A stretch of 64,000 nt of DNA from DATAJX01 sp036261915 (GCA_036261915.1 DATAJX010000002.1:124001-188000); one strand, 5' to 3'. Shown: positions 1 to 8,967, counted from the first letter of the stretch. Notes: generated by a model from the letters alone, not told the origin. Numbers and translations: made by a program.

Positions 1-985
1 TGCTGTTCAGGTTGTAGGCCACGCGGCCGCCCACGTCGTCAAATGTGGGGTTCAGCAGCGCGCTGGCGTTGTCGGCCACGCTGGCGCCCACGCTGTGCGC
101 GCCCTTCACGGGGCTGATGGCCCCACCGGCAAACGCCACCAGCACCACGGCGGGCAGCAGCCACAGCCACTGGCGCGGGGCAAAACGGGCAAATATCTCC
201 TTGCGCCACACCGGCACCACCAGCATCAGGCCCACCATCACCAGGCAGCTGAACAGTAACGCCACCCAGCTGGCGCGCGCGCGGGCGTACAGCAAAAACA
301 GGCTTCCCAGCGCCAGCAGCACGCTGGCCACGCCGCGGCCGCGCCAGGTCTTGCTGGTCACCAGCAGGTACATAATTAATGGCAGCATCATGCCGGTCCA
401 GCTGCCGGCCAGGTTCTTGTTGGCAAAGCTGCTGCCGGGAATGGCCGACTGCTGGTAGTAGCCCAGCAACTGGTCGATGATGAACCCTGGGTGCGGCCAC
501 CAGTTGCCAATGGCGGCGGCCATGGCGGTGTCGGAATAGGCGAAGAACTGCGCCATGCCCAGCGGCGCGGCAAAAGCCACGGGCAGCACCAGCGCCCAGG
601 TCAGGCGGCGGGCAAAGGTGCCGTTCCATACATAGGCGGCCACCGCGATCAGCAGCATCTGCGCGTACAACGCTTTAAACATCATGATGCCGCGGTAAAT
701 ATTCATGCTGTCCACCAGGCTCACGGCGGCCCAGATGCACAAACCAACAGCCAGGGGGTAGATCCACGGCGTGCGCGCGGCGGCCTTTTCCTTCGGCCAG
801 CCGTTCACCAGCAGCTTCAGGGTAATGGCCAGCGCGCCCAGGCCCGCCACCAGGTGGGTGGCCGTCCAGCGGATGTCGCCCGAAACCTCGGGCACCGCCA
901 GGTCATACAAAATGGGCAATACAAAGGCAAAGGCCAGCAACAGGCCGCGTACGGCGCTTTCGGTCGTCAGGTTTTTGATGTTCAT
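1..985 (-). CDS. O-antigen ligase/polymerase-like membrane protein (5' part)
   Basis: The frame is open from an ATG at 985 leftward past the window edge, giving 328 residues with no stop. It reads as a polytopic membrane protein with hydrophobic segments from residue 11 on. The stretch GSSFANKNLAGSW resembles the conserved Asn-containing motif of the WzyC/O-antigen ligase family, and RARASW further on resembles that family's SR-x-x-W-like element. Members join or polymerise lipid-linked glycans on the periplasmic side of the inner membrane. No other glycan genes are visible on this side, so the substrate is unknown. The family call rests on motif and topology only, and the C-terminus is missing. 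Confidence 0.7.
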   Translation of the reverse strand, partial: MNIKNLTTESAVRGLLLAFAFVLPILYDLAVPEVSGDIRWTATHLVAGLGALAITLKLLVNGWPKEKAAARTPWIYPLAVGLCIWAAVSLVDSMNIYRGIMMFKALYAQMLLIAVAAYVWNGTFARRLTWALVLPVAFAAPLGMAQFFAYSDTAMAAAIGNWWPHPGFIIDQLLGYYQQSAIPGSSFANKNLAGSWTGMMLPLIMYLLVTSKTWRGRGVASVLLALGSLFLLYARARASWVALLFSCLVMVGLMLVVPVWRKEIFARFAPRQWLWLLPAVVLVAFAGGAISPVKGAHSVGASVADNASALLNPTFDDVGGRVAYNLNS

Positions 986-1050
986 GGGTAAAGCTATAAC
1001 TGGACACCACGCCCCCCGGCACCTATCTTGCGAACCAAACAAGCAACAAC

Positions 1051-2076
1051 ATGCAGCACCGCGCCCCCCTGTTATTCCTCCTGCTGGCGGCCATGGCCCC
1101 GGCATTGGCCATGGGGCAGGGGTTCGGTAAGGTGGTCAACTCCATCGATAGCGCCAACAAAGCCACCGTTCCGCCGGCCAGCGTGCCCGACGGTTTCGCC
1201 AAGGTCACCGACACGCGCGACACCATGCCCCTGCCGCCGCCGCCGCCGCGCCTTGCCGCCCCCATCGAGCAACCCATCGAAGAGACCGACGCCATCTACA
1301 CGCCGCCGCCGCCCACCGTGCCCAGCCCCACGCTGCCGCCGCTGGTCAAGCGCAGCATTCCGCAACAGGTCACCGAAGCCGCCCCTGGCGTGCTGCTGGT
1401 GCAGCCGGGCAACCTGTCCGACGCACGCGGCCGCGACGCGCCGCTCACCACCAACAGCACCATCACCGGCCGCATGTTCAACGACCGCACCGAAACCCTC
1501 ACGCCCGAAGGCATCGTCGACGACCAGCCCGACCCCAGGGGCGGCTTCAGCTTCGGCGGTACACCCGAAGGCGCGCGCCTGCCGGCGGTCGAAAGCCCCG
1601 AAGCGCCGGTGGCTCCCGCCATCGAGCAACCCGCGGTGGCCATGCCTACCGCGCCCAGCATCACGGCACCCATGCCGGTCATCATCATCAGCCCGGCCAC
1701 GGTGGTCACCCCCACCGTCGAAGCCTCACCCACCGCCGCCGTATCGGCCACCGTGCCGCAGGGCCCCATGGCCGCCGGGCTCACCTTCACCAACGACGAT
1801 ACCGACCTGTCGCCCAAAGCCAAAAAACAGCTCGATACCTTCAGCAGGCTGGCCGGCGGCGTGCCGCTCGCATCGCTCAGCCTCACCCAGCGCACGGTGG
1901 GGCCCGTCAATGCGCTGAACGAGCTGGCCGACGCCCGCCGCGCCAACATCCTCAAGGCGCTGCGCGCCGCCCACGTGGTGAACGACACCACCCGCATCCA
2001 CGAGGTCCGGGTCCGCGCCACCACGCCGCAAAGCAAGGTCACGCTGGTCGGCACCCCCTCGGCACCGCTTGAATAG
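1051..2076 (+). CDS. Secreted Pro/Ala-rich protein with OmpA-like C-terminal region
   Basis: 341 aa. The first 20 residues form a signal peptide (hydrophobic LLFLLLAAMAPALA). The middle, about residues 25-245, is low-complexity Pro/Ala/Val/Thr-rich and probably an extended linker. The last 90 residues contain a pattern (DLSPKAKKQLDTF, then LADARRANILKAL and a V-R-V strand) that resembles an OmpA/MotB peptidoglycan-binding fold, though the usual Asp/Arg signature is weak. A periplasmic, wall-associated role is inference. No strong Shine-Dalgarno precedes the ATG, but the signal peptide fixes the start. It stands alone between the divergent membrane gene and the cold-shock gene. Confidence 0.65.
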   Translation: MQHRAPLLFLLLAAMAPALAMGQGFGKVVNSIDSANKATVPPASVPDGFAKVTDTRDTMPLPPPPPRLAAPIEQPIEETDAIYTPPPPTVPSPTLPPLVKRSIPQQVTEAAPGVLLVQPGNLSDARGRDAPLTTNSTITGRMFNDRTETLTPEGIVDDQPDPRGGFSFGGTPEGARLPAVESPEAPVAPAIEQPAVAMPTAPSITAPMPVIIISPATVVTPTVEASPTAAVSATVPQGPMAAGLTFTNDDTDLSPKAKKQLDTFSRLAGGVPLASLSLTQRTVGPVNALNELADARRANILKALRAAHVVNDTTRIHEVRVRATTPQSKVTLVGTPSAPLE

Positions 2077-2090
2077 AGTTACTTTATCCT

Positions 2091-2119
2091 TTGACAAAAC
2101 AAGAGTTTATAGGTATATC
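2091..2119 (+). promoter_or_regulatory. Sigma70-type promoter of the cold-shock gene
   Basis: A consensus -35 TTGACA (2091-2096), a 17-base spacer and a -10-like TATATC (2114-2119) lie just after the preceding stop codon. The start of translation is 2244, so the leader would be about 115-120 bases. A long leader is typical of cold-shock mRNAs, where it acts as a temperature-responsive element; that role is inferred here. Confidence 0.6.
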
Positions 2120-2243
2120 ACCAGCGCACTAACAAGTTTTGAGTAACCCGGCAGTACCTTCTATGCGTCCGTGTTCTCCAAATTGGATGTGTCGCCAGGC
2201 CAGAGGGTGGTCCGGCGAGATGACTAAAACTAAGGAGAAGACG

Positions 2244-2450
2244 ATGCCTAAAGGTACCGTCAAGTGGTTTAACCCCACCAAGGGTTATGGTTTCATCCAA
2301 CCGGCCGACGGCGGCAAAGATGTGTTCGTTCACATCAGTGCTGTTGAACGCTCGGGTATCGACCAACTGCGCGAAGGCGCCAGCGTCGAGTTCGAAATCG
2401 TATCCGGCCAAGGTGGCAAGCAAGCTGCTGAAAACCTGAAGCTCGCCTAG
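2244..2450 (+). CDS. Cold-shock protein, CspA family
   Basis: 68 aa, the usual length for a single cold-shock domain. RNP1 (KGYGFI, residues 13-18) and RNP2 (VFVHI, residues 27-31) are intact, so it should bind single-stranded nucleic acid and act as an RNA chaperone in the cytoplasm. The frame is open further upstream, but the ATG at 2244 has a clear AAGGAG at 2232-2237 and begins exactly at the family N-terminus (MPKGTVKWF). It is monocistronic, with a promoter at 2091 and a terminator right after the stop. Confidence 0.95.
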   Translation: MPKGTVKWFNPTKGYGFIQPADGGKDVFVHISAVERSGIDQLREGASVEFEIVSGQGGKQAAENLKLA

Positions 2451-2463
2451 TCGAGCCAAGGTA

Positions 2464-2495
2464 AAAAAAGAGACCCGAAAGGGTCTCTTTTTTTA
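2464..2495 (+). terminator. Rho-independent terminator of the cold-shock gene
   Basis: Stem AAAGAGACCC / GGGTCTCTTT with a GAAA loop, followed by a run of T, 14 bases after the stop codon. Confidence 0.93.
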
Positions 2496-2628
2496 CCCCG
2501 CCCACCTTCAGCATACAATTGCACGCCAAATAAGCACCCAACGCAGCGGTTTTTACACACCAGGCCATCCTCACGGCCAGCCTGTATTGCCTCTTTATGC
2601 CTAACGGCCTAAAACCCTTGGCAATAAC

Positions 2629-2982
2629 ATGGTCGAATACTTACCCATTCTGGTTTTCCTGGCGGTGGCCACAGGGCTTGCCATGGCCATGCTGGCCATT
2701 CCGTGGCTGGTCAACCCGTTCCGTTCCACCAAGGCCAAGGTACAGGCTTACGAAAGCGGGTTCGAAGCCTTCGACACCGCGCGCCGCCCGTTCGACGTGC
2801 GCTTCTACCTCGTGGCCATCCTGTTCATCGTGTTCGATCTCGAGGTCGCGTTCCTCTTCCCGTGGGCCATGGTCATCCAGCACATCAGCTGGTTCGGCTT
2901 CGCTTCCATGATGGTTTTCTTATTCGTCCTCACGGTAGGTTTCGTATACGAATGGCGCAAAGGTGCGCTGGAATGGGAATAG
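2629..2982 (+). CDS. nuoA: NADH-quinone oxidoreductase subunit A
   Basis: 117 aa, a three-helix membrane subunit at the junction of the peripheral and membrane arms of Complex I. The family signature is present: the loop with YESGFE (about residues 41-46), then RPFDVRFY and FDLEVAFLFPWA. It is the first gene of the nuo operon; nuoB starts 10 bases after its stop. No strong promoter was recognised in the 130 bases between the cold-shock terminator and the start. Confidence 0.96.
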   Translation: MVEYLPILVFLAVATGLAMAMLAIPWLVNPFRSTKAKVQAYESGFEAFDTARRPFDVRFYLVAILFIVFDLEVAFLFPWAMVIQHISWFGFASMMVFLFVLTVGFVYEWRKGALEWE

Positions 2983-2991
2983 CCAATTAAC

Positions 2992-3597
2992 ATGAGCAAC
3001 GTCATCACCGCCGACCCCACCGCCATTGTCCAGCAGGGCATGGAAAACCTCAACCGCGAACTGCGCGACAACGGCTTTCTGCTCACCAAGGTCGAAGACG
3101 TGGTCAACTGGGCGCGGGCGGGCAGTATCTGGCCGATGACATTCGGTTTGGCCTGCTGCGCGGTCGAAATGATGCACGCCTTCGCCTCGCGTTACGACCT
3201 CGACCGTTTCGGCAGCATGCCGCGGCCCAGCCCCCGCCAGTCCGACCTCATGATCATCGCGGGCACGCTCACCAACAAAATGGCCCCGGCGCTGCGCCTG
3301 CTGTACGACCAGATGCCCGAACCGCGCTATGTCATTTCCATGGGCTCCTGCGCCAACGGCGGCGGCTACTACCACTACAGCTATGCCGTGGTGCGCGGCG
3401 CCGACCGCATCGTGCCGGTCGACGTCTACGTGCCCGGCTGCCCGCCCACCGCCGAAGCGCTGGTCTACGGCCTGCTGCAACTGCAAAAAAAGATCAAACG
3501 CCTGCCGGTGTTCGAGCGCCGTTCCGAAGAAGGTCAATACGCCTACAAGCCGGGCGACGAACGCCCCTACAGCAAAGACGAAATGCACATCTCATAA
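2992..3597 (+). CDS. nuoB: NADH-quinone oxidoreductase subunit B
   Basis: 201 aa. It carries iron-sulfur cluster N2, the last centre before quinone. Ligand cysteines are visible in GLACCAVEMMH (Cys55-Cys56), GSCANGGG and VPGCPPTAEAL. The C-terminus is charged and somewhat extended. The stop overlaps the start of nuoC by one base (TAATG), the coupling arrangement used repeatedly in this operon. Confidence 0.97.
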   Translation: MSNVITADPTAIVQQGMENLNRELRDNGFLLTKVEDVVNWARAGSIWPMTFGLACCAVEMMHAFASRYDLDRFGSMPRPSPRQSDLMIIAGTLTNKMAPALRLLYDQMPEPRYVISMGSCANGGGYYHYSYAVVRGADRIVPVDVYVPGCPPTAEALVYGLLQLQKKIKRLPVFERRSEEGQYAYKPGDERPYSKDEMHIS

Positions 3598-4253
3598 TGA
3601 CCGGAACCACGCGCCACATCGATGTGATGCTCGACGAAAAGGCCCTCGCGGCCCTGTGCGCACACCTTAAAACCAATTACGGCCCGGCAACCATGGCGGT
3701 GCGCGAGGTCACGCTCACCGTCCCGGCCGACAAGATCGCCACCACGTTGCTGGCCCTGCGCGACGACCCCGCCTGCCAGTTCGGCATGATCATCGACATC
3801 ACCGCGGTCGACTGGCTCGGCACCCGCCCGGCGTCCGAGCGCTTCGACGTGGTCTACCACCTGCTGTCCACCAGCTTCAACCAGCGCCTGCGGGTTAAAT
3901 GTGTGGCGGGCGAGGGGCAGCAAATCCCCACTGCCGTCAACGTCTACGCTGCCGCTAACTGGTACGAGCGCGAGGTGTGGGACATGTTCGGCATCCCGTT
4001 CGCCGGCCACCCGGATCTCCGCCGCCTGCTCACCGATTACGGGTTCGAAGGCCACCCGCTGCGCAAGGATTTCCCGCTCGAAGGCCACGTCGAAGTGTAC
4101 TACGACGCCGAACAGCAACGCGTGGCCTACAAGCCGGTCGACCTGCCGCAGGGCTTCCGTCACTTCGACAAACTCTCGCCATGGGGAGGCATGACCGGTA
4201 ACGCCGGGCTGGCCGAAACCGATAAACCCTTCAGCCCCGAGGAGTTCAAATAA
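3597..4253 (+). CDS. nuoC: NADH-quinone oxidoreductase subunit C
   Basis: 218 aa, the 30-kDa peripheral subunit that packs against NuoD. The family signature is present (REVWDMFGIPFAGHPDLRR, then GHPLRKDFPL). NuoC and NuoD are separate here, not fused as in enterobacteria. The start codon shares one base with the nuoB stop. A small unknown gene begins one base after its stop and separates it from nuoD. Confidence 0.97.
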   Translation: MTGTTRHIDVMLDEKALAALCAHLKTNYGPATMAVREVTLTVPADKIATTLLALRDDPACQFGMIIDITAVDWLGTRPASERFDVVYHLLSTSFNQRLRVKCVAGEGQQIPTAVNVYAAANWYEREVWDMFGIPFAGHPDLRRLLTDYGFEGHPLRKDFPLEGHVEVYYDAEQQRVAYKPVDLPQGFRHFDKLSPWGGMTGNAGLAETDKPFSPEEFK

Positions 4254-4254
4254 C

Positions 4255-4548
4255 ATGTGGCAGTTGCTTGGCGCGTTCATCCTCATCATGATCCTCGGCT
4301 CGCTGGTCGATACCGGCTATTATGGCACCGGCCCCAACTACCGCGCCCACTACACCACGTTCCAAACCGACCGCTCGCCCACCGGCTACGCCGTCACCCG
4401 CCGCTATTACGATTTGCAAACTGGTGACACCTACGCCGCCACCACGCCGGTGCAGGTGGCCTATGTCGATACCCGTCGCCCGCGCGGCACCATCAACTAC
4501 GGCGGCTACAGCATCCCGCCCATGGGCATCCAGCCGCGGAGTTACTAG
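4255..4548 (+). CDS. Small Tyr-rich membrane-anchored protein inserted between nuoC and nuoD
   Basis: 97 aa, family not recognised. Residues 3-17 form one hydrophobic helix (signal anchor or uncleaved signal), followed by a polar tail very rich in tyrosine (about 12 of 97) and Thr/Arg with no Cys. The body most likely lies outside the cytoplasm. It starts one base after nuoC and ends six bases before nuoD, so it must be made with Complex I. Base usage matches its neighbours. Complex I assembly or accessory subunit is a guess from position only. Confidence 0.75.
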   Translation: MWQLLGAFILIMILGSLVDTGYYGTGPNYRAHYTTFQTDRSPTGYAVTRRYYDLQTGDTYAATTPVQVAYVDTRRPRGTINYGGYSIPPMGIQPRSY

Positions 4549-4554
4549 GGCACC

Positions 4555-5775
4555 ATGAGCACCCCCCGCACCGTCACCGTCACACAGGCCGACCAAACTC
4601 AGCCGTTCACGCTTAACTTCGGCCCGCAGCACCCCAGCGCGCACGGCGTGCTGCGGCTGGTGCTGGAACTCGACGGCGAGGTCGTCACCAAGGCCGACCC
4701 GCACATCGGCCTGCTGCACCGCGGCACCGAAAAGCTGATCGAGAACAAAACCTACATCCAGGCGCTGCCGTATTTCGACCGCCTCGATTACGTCAGCATG
4801 ATGTGCCAGGAGCACGTCTGGTGCCTGGCCATCGAAAAACTGCTCGGCATCGGCATGCCCAAGCGCGCGCAGTACATCCGCGTGCTGTTCTCCGAAATCA
4901 CCCGCATCGCCAACCACCTGCTGTGGGTGGGCTGCCACGCGCTCGATATCGGCGCCATGGCGGTCATGCTCTATGCGTTCAAAGAGCGCGAATACACCTT
5001 CGATTTCTCTGAAGAGGTCAGCGGCGCGCGCATGCACGCCAACTACTTCCGCCCCGGTGGCGTCAGCCGCGATCTGCCCGAAGGCCTCATCGCCAAAATA
5101 CGCGCCTGGAATAAGAATTTCGCCGAAAAGGCGCTGCCGCAACTCGAAGACCTGCTCACCAACAACCGCATCTGGAAACAGCGCACGGTCGGCATCGGCA
5201 TCGTCACGCCCGAGCAGGCGCAACAGTGGGGCTTCACCGGCGCCATGCTGCGCGGCAGCGGCTACTCGTTCGACCTGCGCAAGGCCCAACCGTACGAATG
5301 CTACGCCGAACTCGACTTCGACGTACCGGTCGGCAAAAACGGCGACAGCTTCGATAGGTACATGGTGCGCATGGAAGAAATGCGCCAGTCCATCCGCCTC
5401 ATTAACCAATGCCTCGACAAGCTGGAAGGCGAACTCAAGGGCCAGCCCTGCAAGGTCCAGAACTTCAAGATCTCGCCGCCGGGCAGGGGTGAGATGAAGA
5501 GCAGCATGGAAGCGCTCATCCACCACTTCAAATATTTCACCGAAGGTTTCCACGTCCCGGCGGGCGAAGTTTACGCCGCCATCGAAAGCCCCAAGGGCGA
5601 AATGGGCGTGTACCTCGTCTCCACCGGCGGCGCCAAACCCTACCGCTGCAAGATCCGCGCGCCGGGCTACGCCCACCTGCAGGGGCTCGATTTCATGGCC
5701 CGCGGCCACATGCTGGCCGATGTCACCACGCTCATCGGCACGCAGGATATTGTATTCGGCGACATCGACAGGTAA
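4555..5775 (+). CDS. nuoD: NADH-quinone oxidoreductase subunit D
   Basis: 406 aa, the 49-kDa subunit that forms the quinone cavity with NuoB. Family blocks are visible: NFGPQHPSAHGVLRL near the N-terminus, HIGLLHRGTEKL, DYVSMM and the C-terminal DIVFGDIDR. The N-terminus carries about 15 extra residues (STPRTVTVTQADQTQPF) ahead of the conserved start. nuoE follows after 8 bases. Confidence 0.97.
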   Translation: MSTPRTVTVTQADQTQPFTLNFGPQHPSAHGVLRLVLELDGEVVTKADPHIGLLHRGTEKLIENKTYIQALPYFDRLDYVSMMCQEHVWCLAIEKLLGIGMPKRAQYIRVLFSEITRIANHLLWVGCHALDIGAMAVMLYAFKEREYTFDFSEEVSGARMHANYFRPGGVSRDLPEGLIAKIRAWNKNFAEKALPQLEDLLTNNRIWKQRTVGIGIVTPEQAQQWGFTGAMLRGSGYSFDLRKAQPYECYAELDFDVPVGKNGDSFDRYMVRMEEMRQSIRLINQCLDKLEGELKGQPCKVQNFKISPPGRGEMKSSMEALIHHFKYFTEGFHVPAGEVYAAIESPKGEMGVYLVSTGGAKPYRCKIRAPGYAHLQGLDFMARGHMLADVTTLIGTQDIVFGDIDR

Positions 5776-5783
5776 TAAAAGCC

Positions 5784-6428
5784 ATGCCCACAATAAGAAT
5801 CAACGAATCCATCTCCACCGGCCAAACCCCGCAAGCGCTGGGCCTGAATTTGTCATGGACGGCCGACGAGCAAAAGCAGGTCAAAAACATCCTGTCCAAG
5901 TACCCGGAGGATAGGTCGCGCTCCGCCACCATCCCGCTGCTCTACGTCGCACAACGCAAGTGCAACGGCTGGCTGCCGGTCGACGCCATGCAACTGGTGG
6001 CCGACACCTTGGGGCTGCCCTACATCCGCGTGTACGAGGTCGCCAGCTTCTACACCATGTTCAACCTCAAGCCGGTGGGAAAATTCCACCTGCAGGTCTG
6101 CACCAACTGCAGCTGTCTGGTGCGCGGGTCCGACAAGATCGTCGATACCATCAAGTCCGAACTCCACATCGCCAACGGCCAAACAACTGATGACGGCGAG
6201 TTCACCCTCACCGAGGTCGAATGCCTCGGCGCCTGCGTCGCGGCCCCCATGATGCAGGTGGGCGAACACTACTTCACGAATTTAGACACCAAAAAAACCA
6301 TGGCGCTGCTGCACCACCTGCGCAGCGGCAAAAACCCGGCCGAGCTGTCCGACACCCCGCCCGCCGGCGTCGACCCGATCACGCTTGTCAAAGTCTCCCC
6401 TCAAACAAAAAACCCGAAACGAAAGTAA
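5784..6428 (+). CDS. nuoE: NADH-quinone oxidoreductase subunit E
   Basis: 214 aa, the 24-kDa subunit with the [2Fe-2S] cluster N1a beside the FMN subunit. The ligand region reads CTNCSCLVRG and CLGACVAAP, with one extra Cys in the first motif compared with the usual C-x4-C spacing. The last 40 residues (after LRSGKNPAEL) are a polar Pro/Lys-rich tail. The next gene, a small unknown, starts 5 bases after the stop. Confidence 0.96.
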   Translation: MPTIRINESISTGQTPQALGLNLSWTADEQKQVKNILSKYPEDRSRSATIPLLYVAQRKCNGWLPVDAMQLVADTLGLPYIRVYEVASFYTMFNLKPVGKFHLQVCTNCSCLVRGSDKIVDTIKSELHIANGQTTDDGEFTLTEVECLGACVAAPMMQVGEHYFTNLDTKKTMALLHHLRSGKNPAELSDTPPAGVDPITLVKVSPQTKNPKRK

Positions 6429-6433
6429 CCTCC

Positions 6434-6697
6434 ATGGCCAAAAACAACAAACCCCCACGTAACGAAGCCATCACCACCTGCGCGCTCATCGTCGTGCTCT
6501 ACGCCGCCGGCATGGTCACCTACATTGCCGCGGGCCACAGCTGCCAGGGTCAAACCTCGGGGCAGGCCGCCACCGTTTGCGCCTACAAGGCCAAGGCCGA
6601 CAGCCACCTCGGCAACTTCCCGCAATACACCGCCTGGCTCGAACAGAACTTCCACGCGGGCTGGAACCACATCCGCACCGAATGGATGCACGGCTAA
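6434..6697 (+). CDS. Small single-span membrane protein between nuoE and nuoF
   Basis: 87 aa, family not recognised. One membrane helix at about residues 13-33 is followed by a roughly 50-residue tail with two cysteines (GHSCQGQ and TVCAYK) that could form a disulfide outside the cytoplasm. The ATG at 6434 is the first good start after nuoE. An upstream in-frame start inside nuoE (6221) is rejected because it would overlap nuoE for 200 bases. It belongs to the nuo transcript. Confidence 0.72.
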   Translation: MAKNNKPPRNEAITTCALIVVLYAAGMVTYIAAGHSCQGQTSGQAATVCAYKAKADSHLGNFPQYTAWLEQNFHAGWNHIRTEWMHG

Positions 6698-6736
6698 AAG
6701 TTCACTACCCACCAACATAATAAAGGAGACGCCGCC

Positions 6737-7069
6737 ATGAACAAAACCATCCTGACCACCACCGCAGCCCTGTTGCTGGGTGCCTGCTCAAGCATGGGCG
6801 GCGGCGCCTCCGGCGTACAGCAGATCGGCAAAGACAGCTACACCGTCCGCGCCACGTCCGAAAAATCGGCCTCCGCCGCCAAGCAGGCCGCGCTGAAGCA
6901 GGCCAACGATTACTGCGCCACGCAAAAGCGCAACGTGCAGCTTGTTAAAGAATACGCGGGCACCGAATCCGACACCGGCGAAAAATTCGACGACGTCACC
7001 TTCCTGTGCGTCGGCACCGGCGACGCCGACTTCGTGCGCGTCAAACCCGAAGCGCTGACCAAGGAATAG
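6737..7069 (+). CDS. Small lipoprotein between nuoE and nuoF
   Basis: 110 aa. The N-terminus is a lipoprotein signal with lipobox LGAC (Cys17), followed by Gly/Ser linker. The mature part resembles a common small proteobacterial lipoprotein type: a G-x-D-x-Y-x-V strand, a helix with repeated Lys/Ala leading to a conserved Cys (DYCATQKR), then a final V-T-F-x-C strand. Function of that type is unknown. It has a good AAAGGAG at 6721-6727, ten bases before the ATG. nuoF starts 13 bases after its stop, so it sits inside the operon. Confidence 0.8.
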   Translation: MNKTILTTTAALLLGACSSMGGGASGVQQIGKDSYTVRATSEKSASAAKQAALKQANDYCATQKRNVQLVKEYAGTESDTGEKFDDVTFLCVGTGDADFVRVKPEALTKE

Positions 7070-7081
7070 CAAACCCCGCCC

Positions 7082-8371
7082 ATGGCCACGCCCATCCTCA
7101 CCGCCGCCGACAAATGCTTCCCCAACCTCGAGGGGCACGAGGGCTGGGATATCGCGGCCTACCAAAAGCGCGGCGGTTATAAAGGGCTGAAAGAGATCCT
7201 CAACTCCCCCAAGGCCGACATCATCGAAAAGCTCAAGCAAAGCAGCCTGCGCGGGCGCGGCGGCGCGGGCTTCCCCACCGGCATGAAGTGGTCGTTCATG
7301 CCCAAGCCCGAGCAATCCAACAAGCCGCACTACCTGGTGTGCAACGCCGACGAAGGTGAACCCGGCACCTGCAAAGACCGCGATATTTTGCGGTATGAGC
7401 CTCACACGCTGGTCGAGGGCATGATCGTCGGCTGCTACGCCATTTCAGCAGCTACCGGCTACATCTACGTGCGCGGCGAATATTACGACGAGTCCAGTCG
7501 CCTGCAGCAAGCCATCAACGAAGCGTACGAGGCAGGCTTCCTCGGCAAAAACATTTTGGGCACGGGCCTGAACATCGACGTGCATGTGCACCTTGGGGCA
7601 GGGGCCTACATCTGCGGCGAAGAAACCGCGCTGCTCGAAAGCCTCGAAGGCAAAAAAGGCCAGCCGCGCCTCAAGCCGCCGTTCCCGGCGGGGTTCGGGC
7701 TGTACGGCTGCCCCACCACCATTAACAATGTCGAAACCATCGCCCAGGTGCCGCCCATCCTCAAGCACGAGCTGCAATGGTTCACGCGCTGGGGTCGCCC
7801 CAACAATTCGGGCACCAAGATCTTCTCCATCTCCGGCAGCGTCAACCGGCCCATCAATGTCGAAGCACCCATGTCCATCCCGCTGCGCGAACTGATCGAA
7901 ACCTACGCCCACGGCGTCACCGGCGGGTGGGATAACCTGCAGGGCATCATCCCCGGCGGGTCCAGCACGCCGCTGCTCAGCGCCGAGCAGGCGGGCAAGG
8001 CCCTCATGGATTTCGACGGCCTGCGCGAGCACGGCACGGCGCTGGGCACCGCCGCCATCATCGTCATGGATAAAAACGTTGACCTTTTACGCGTGATGAC
8101 CCGCATCAGCGCCTTCTACAAACACGAAAGCTGCGGCCAGTGCACGCCCTGCCGCGAAGGCGTGGGCTGGGTCAGCCGCCTGATGGACCGCCTCAGCCAC
8201 GGCCACGGCACGCGCGACGAACTTGACCAGCTGTACAGCATCACCAAAAAGATCGAGGGGCGCACCATTTGTGCGTTTGCCGACGGGGCGATGTGGCCGG
8301 TTCAAGGCACGCTCAAGCATTTCCGGCACCTTTTCGAAGCCAAACTCTCAACCAACGGAGACCAAGTCTAA
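7082..8371 (+). CDS. nuoF: NADH-quinone oxidoreductase subunit F
   Basis: 429 aa, the NADH- and FMN-binding 51-kDa subunit. The dinucleotide-binding glycine motif (GRGGAGFPTGMKW), the FMN motif (NADEGEPGTCKDRD), and the [4Fe-4S] N3 ligands (ESCGQCTPCREG plus a later Cys in TICAFADG) are all present. The stop overlaps the next start by one base (TAATG). Confidence 0.97.
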   Translation: MATPILTAADKCFPNLEGHEGWDIAAYQKRGGYKGLKEILNSPKADIIEKLKQSSLRGRGGAGFPTGMKWSFMPKPEQSNKPHYLVCNADEGEPGTCKDRDILRYEPHTLVEGMIVGCYAISAATGYIYVRGEYYDESSRLQQAINEAYEAGFLGKNILGTGLNIDVHVHLGAGAYICGEETALLESLEGKKGQPRLKPPFPAGFGLYGCPTTINNVETIAQVPPILKHELQWFTRWGRPNNSGTKIFSISGSVNRPINVEAPMSIPLRELIETYAHGVTGGWDNLQGIIPGGSSTPLLSAEQAGKALMDFDGLREHGTALGTAAIIVMDKNVDLLRVMTRISAFYKHESCGQCTPCREGVGWVSRLMDRLSHGHGTRDELDQLYSITKKIEGRTICAFADGAMWPVQGTLKHFRHLFEAKLSTNGDQV

Positions 8372-8955
8372 TGAACTACGCCGAACGTACGCTTAACTTC
8401 CTCTTCAATCCCTTCGGCCGCATCCCGCGCGCCGAATACATCGCCTTCGTGCTCGCCACCTGGCTCATGGCCGCCCTGTCGTTCTGGAAGATGACCGAGG
8501 CCAACGCCATCGCGCTGGGCATCTTCTTCATGTTTCCCACCGTGTGTGTCGCCATCCGCCGCTGGCACGATTTCGACCACACCGGCTGGTGGCTCACCCT
8601 GCGCTTCGCCCCGCTGCTGCTGCTCTGGGTGCTGGGCCCGCTCAACTTCGTCATCCTGCTCATGCAAACCATGCCCATCGCCGTGCTGGTGATGGAATGC
8701 GTCATGCCCGGCACCCGCGGCGCCAACCGTTACGGCCCGCAGCCCATGGGCTTCTTCGCCCGCCGCGCGCCCCGGCCGCGCACCGCCCCGGCGCCCATCG
8801 CCGTTGCCGCTGCCGCAAAATTGGCCCGCAAACCTTTCGCCACGGCCGCCAAGCCCTCGCGCCCGGTGACCAAGCCTGTTAAGGCAAAGGTCAATAAGGT
8901 GAAGGCCAAGGCAAAGCCCAAAGCCAAGCCGGCCAAACGTAACAAGCGCAAGTAA
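8371..8955 (+). CDS. DUF805 membrane protein with Lys/Ala/Pro-rich tail, inside the nuo operon
   Basis: 194 aa. The first 125 residues match the DUF805 inner-membrane family: GRIPRAEY at the N-terminus, RRWHDFDHTGWW in the middle and GTRGANRYGP after the last helix, with several membrane spans between. From about residue 130 it continues as a strongly basic tail of K-A and K-P repeats, ending KPAKRNKRK. DUF805 proteins are poorly understood. It is coupled to nuoF by a one-base overlap and followed 12 bases later by nuoG, whose own N-terminus is similarly Lys/Ala/Pro-rich. Confidence 0.88.
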   Translation: MNYAERTLNFLFNPFGRIPRAEYIAFVLATWLMAALSFWKMTEANAIALGIFFMFPTVCVAIRRWHDFDHTGWWLTLRFAPLLLLWVLGPLNFVILLMQTMPIAVLVMECVMPGTRGANRYGPQPMGFFARRAPRPRTAPAPIAVAAAAKLARKPFATAAKPSRPVTKPVKAKVNKVKAKAKPKAKPAKRNKRK

Positions 8956-8967
8956 CCCAGCCAACCC

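Noticed and set aside
491..991. Rightward open frame at the left edge
   Set aside because: The leftward frame gives an uninterrupted polytopic membrane protein with O-antigen-ligase-like motifs, whereas the rightward product is a Gln/His/Arg-rich shadow.
1028..1918. Second rightward frame overlapping the exported protein at 1051
   Set aside because: Pro/Arg/Ser-rich product without signal peptide; typical shadow of the real frame.
4246..5793. Long open frame antisense to nuoD
   Set aside because: Same codon-bias effect; no RBS or recognisable motifs, and nuoD is certain.
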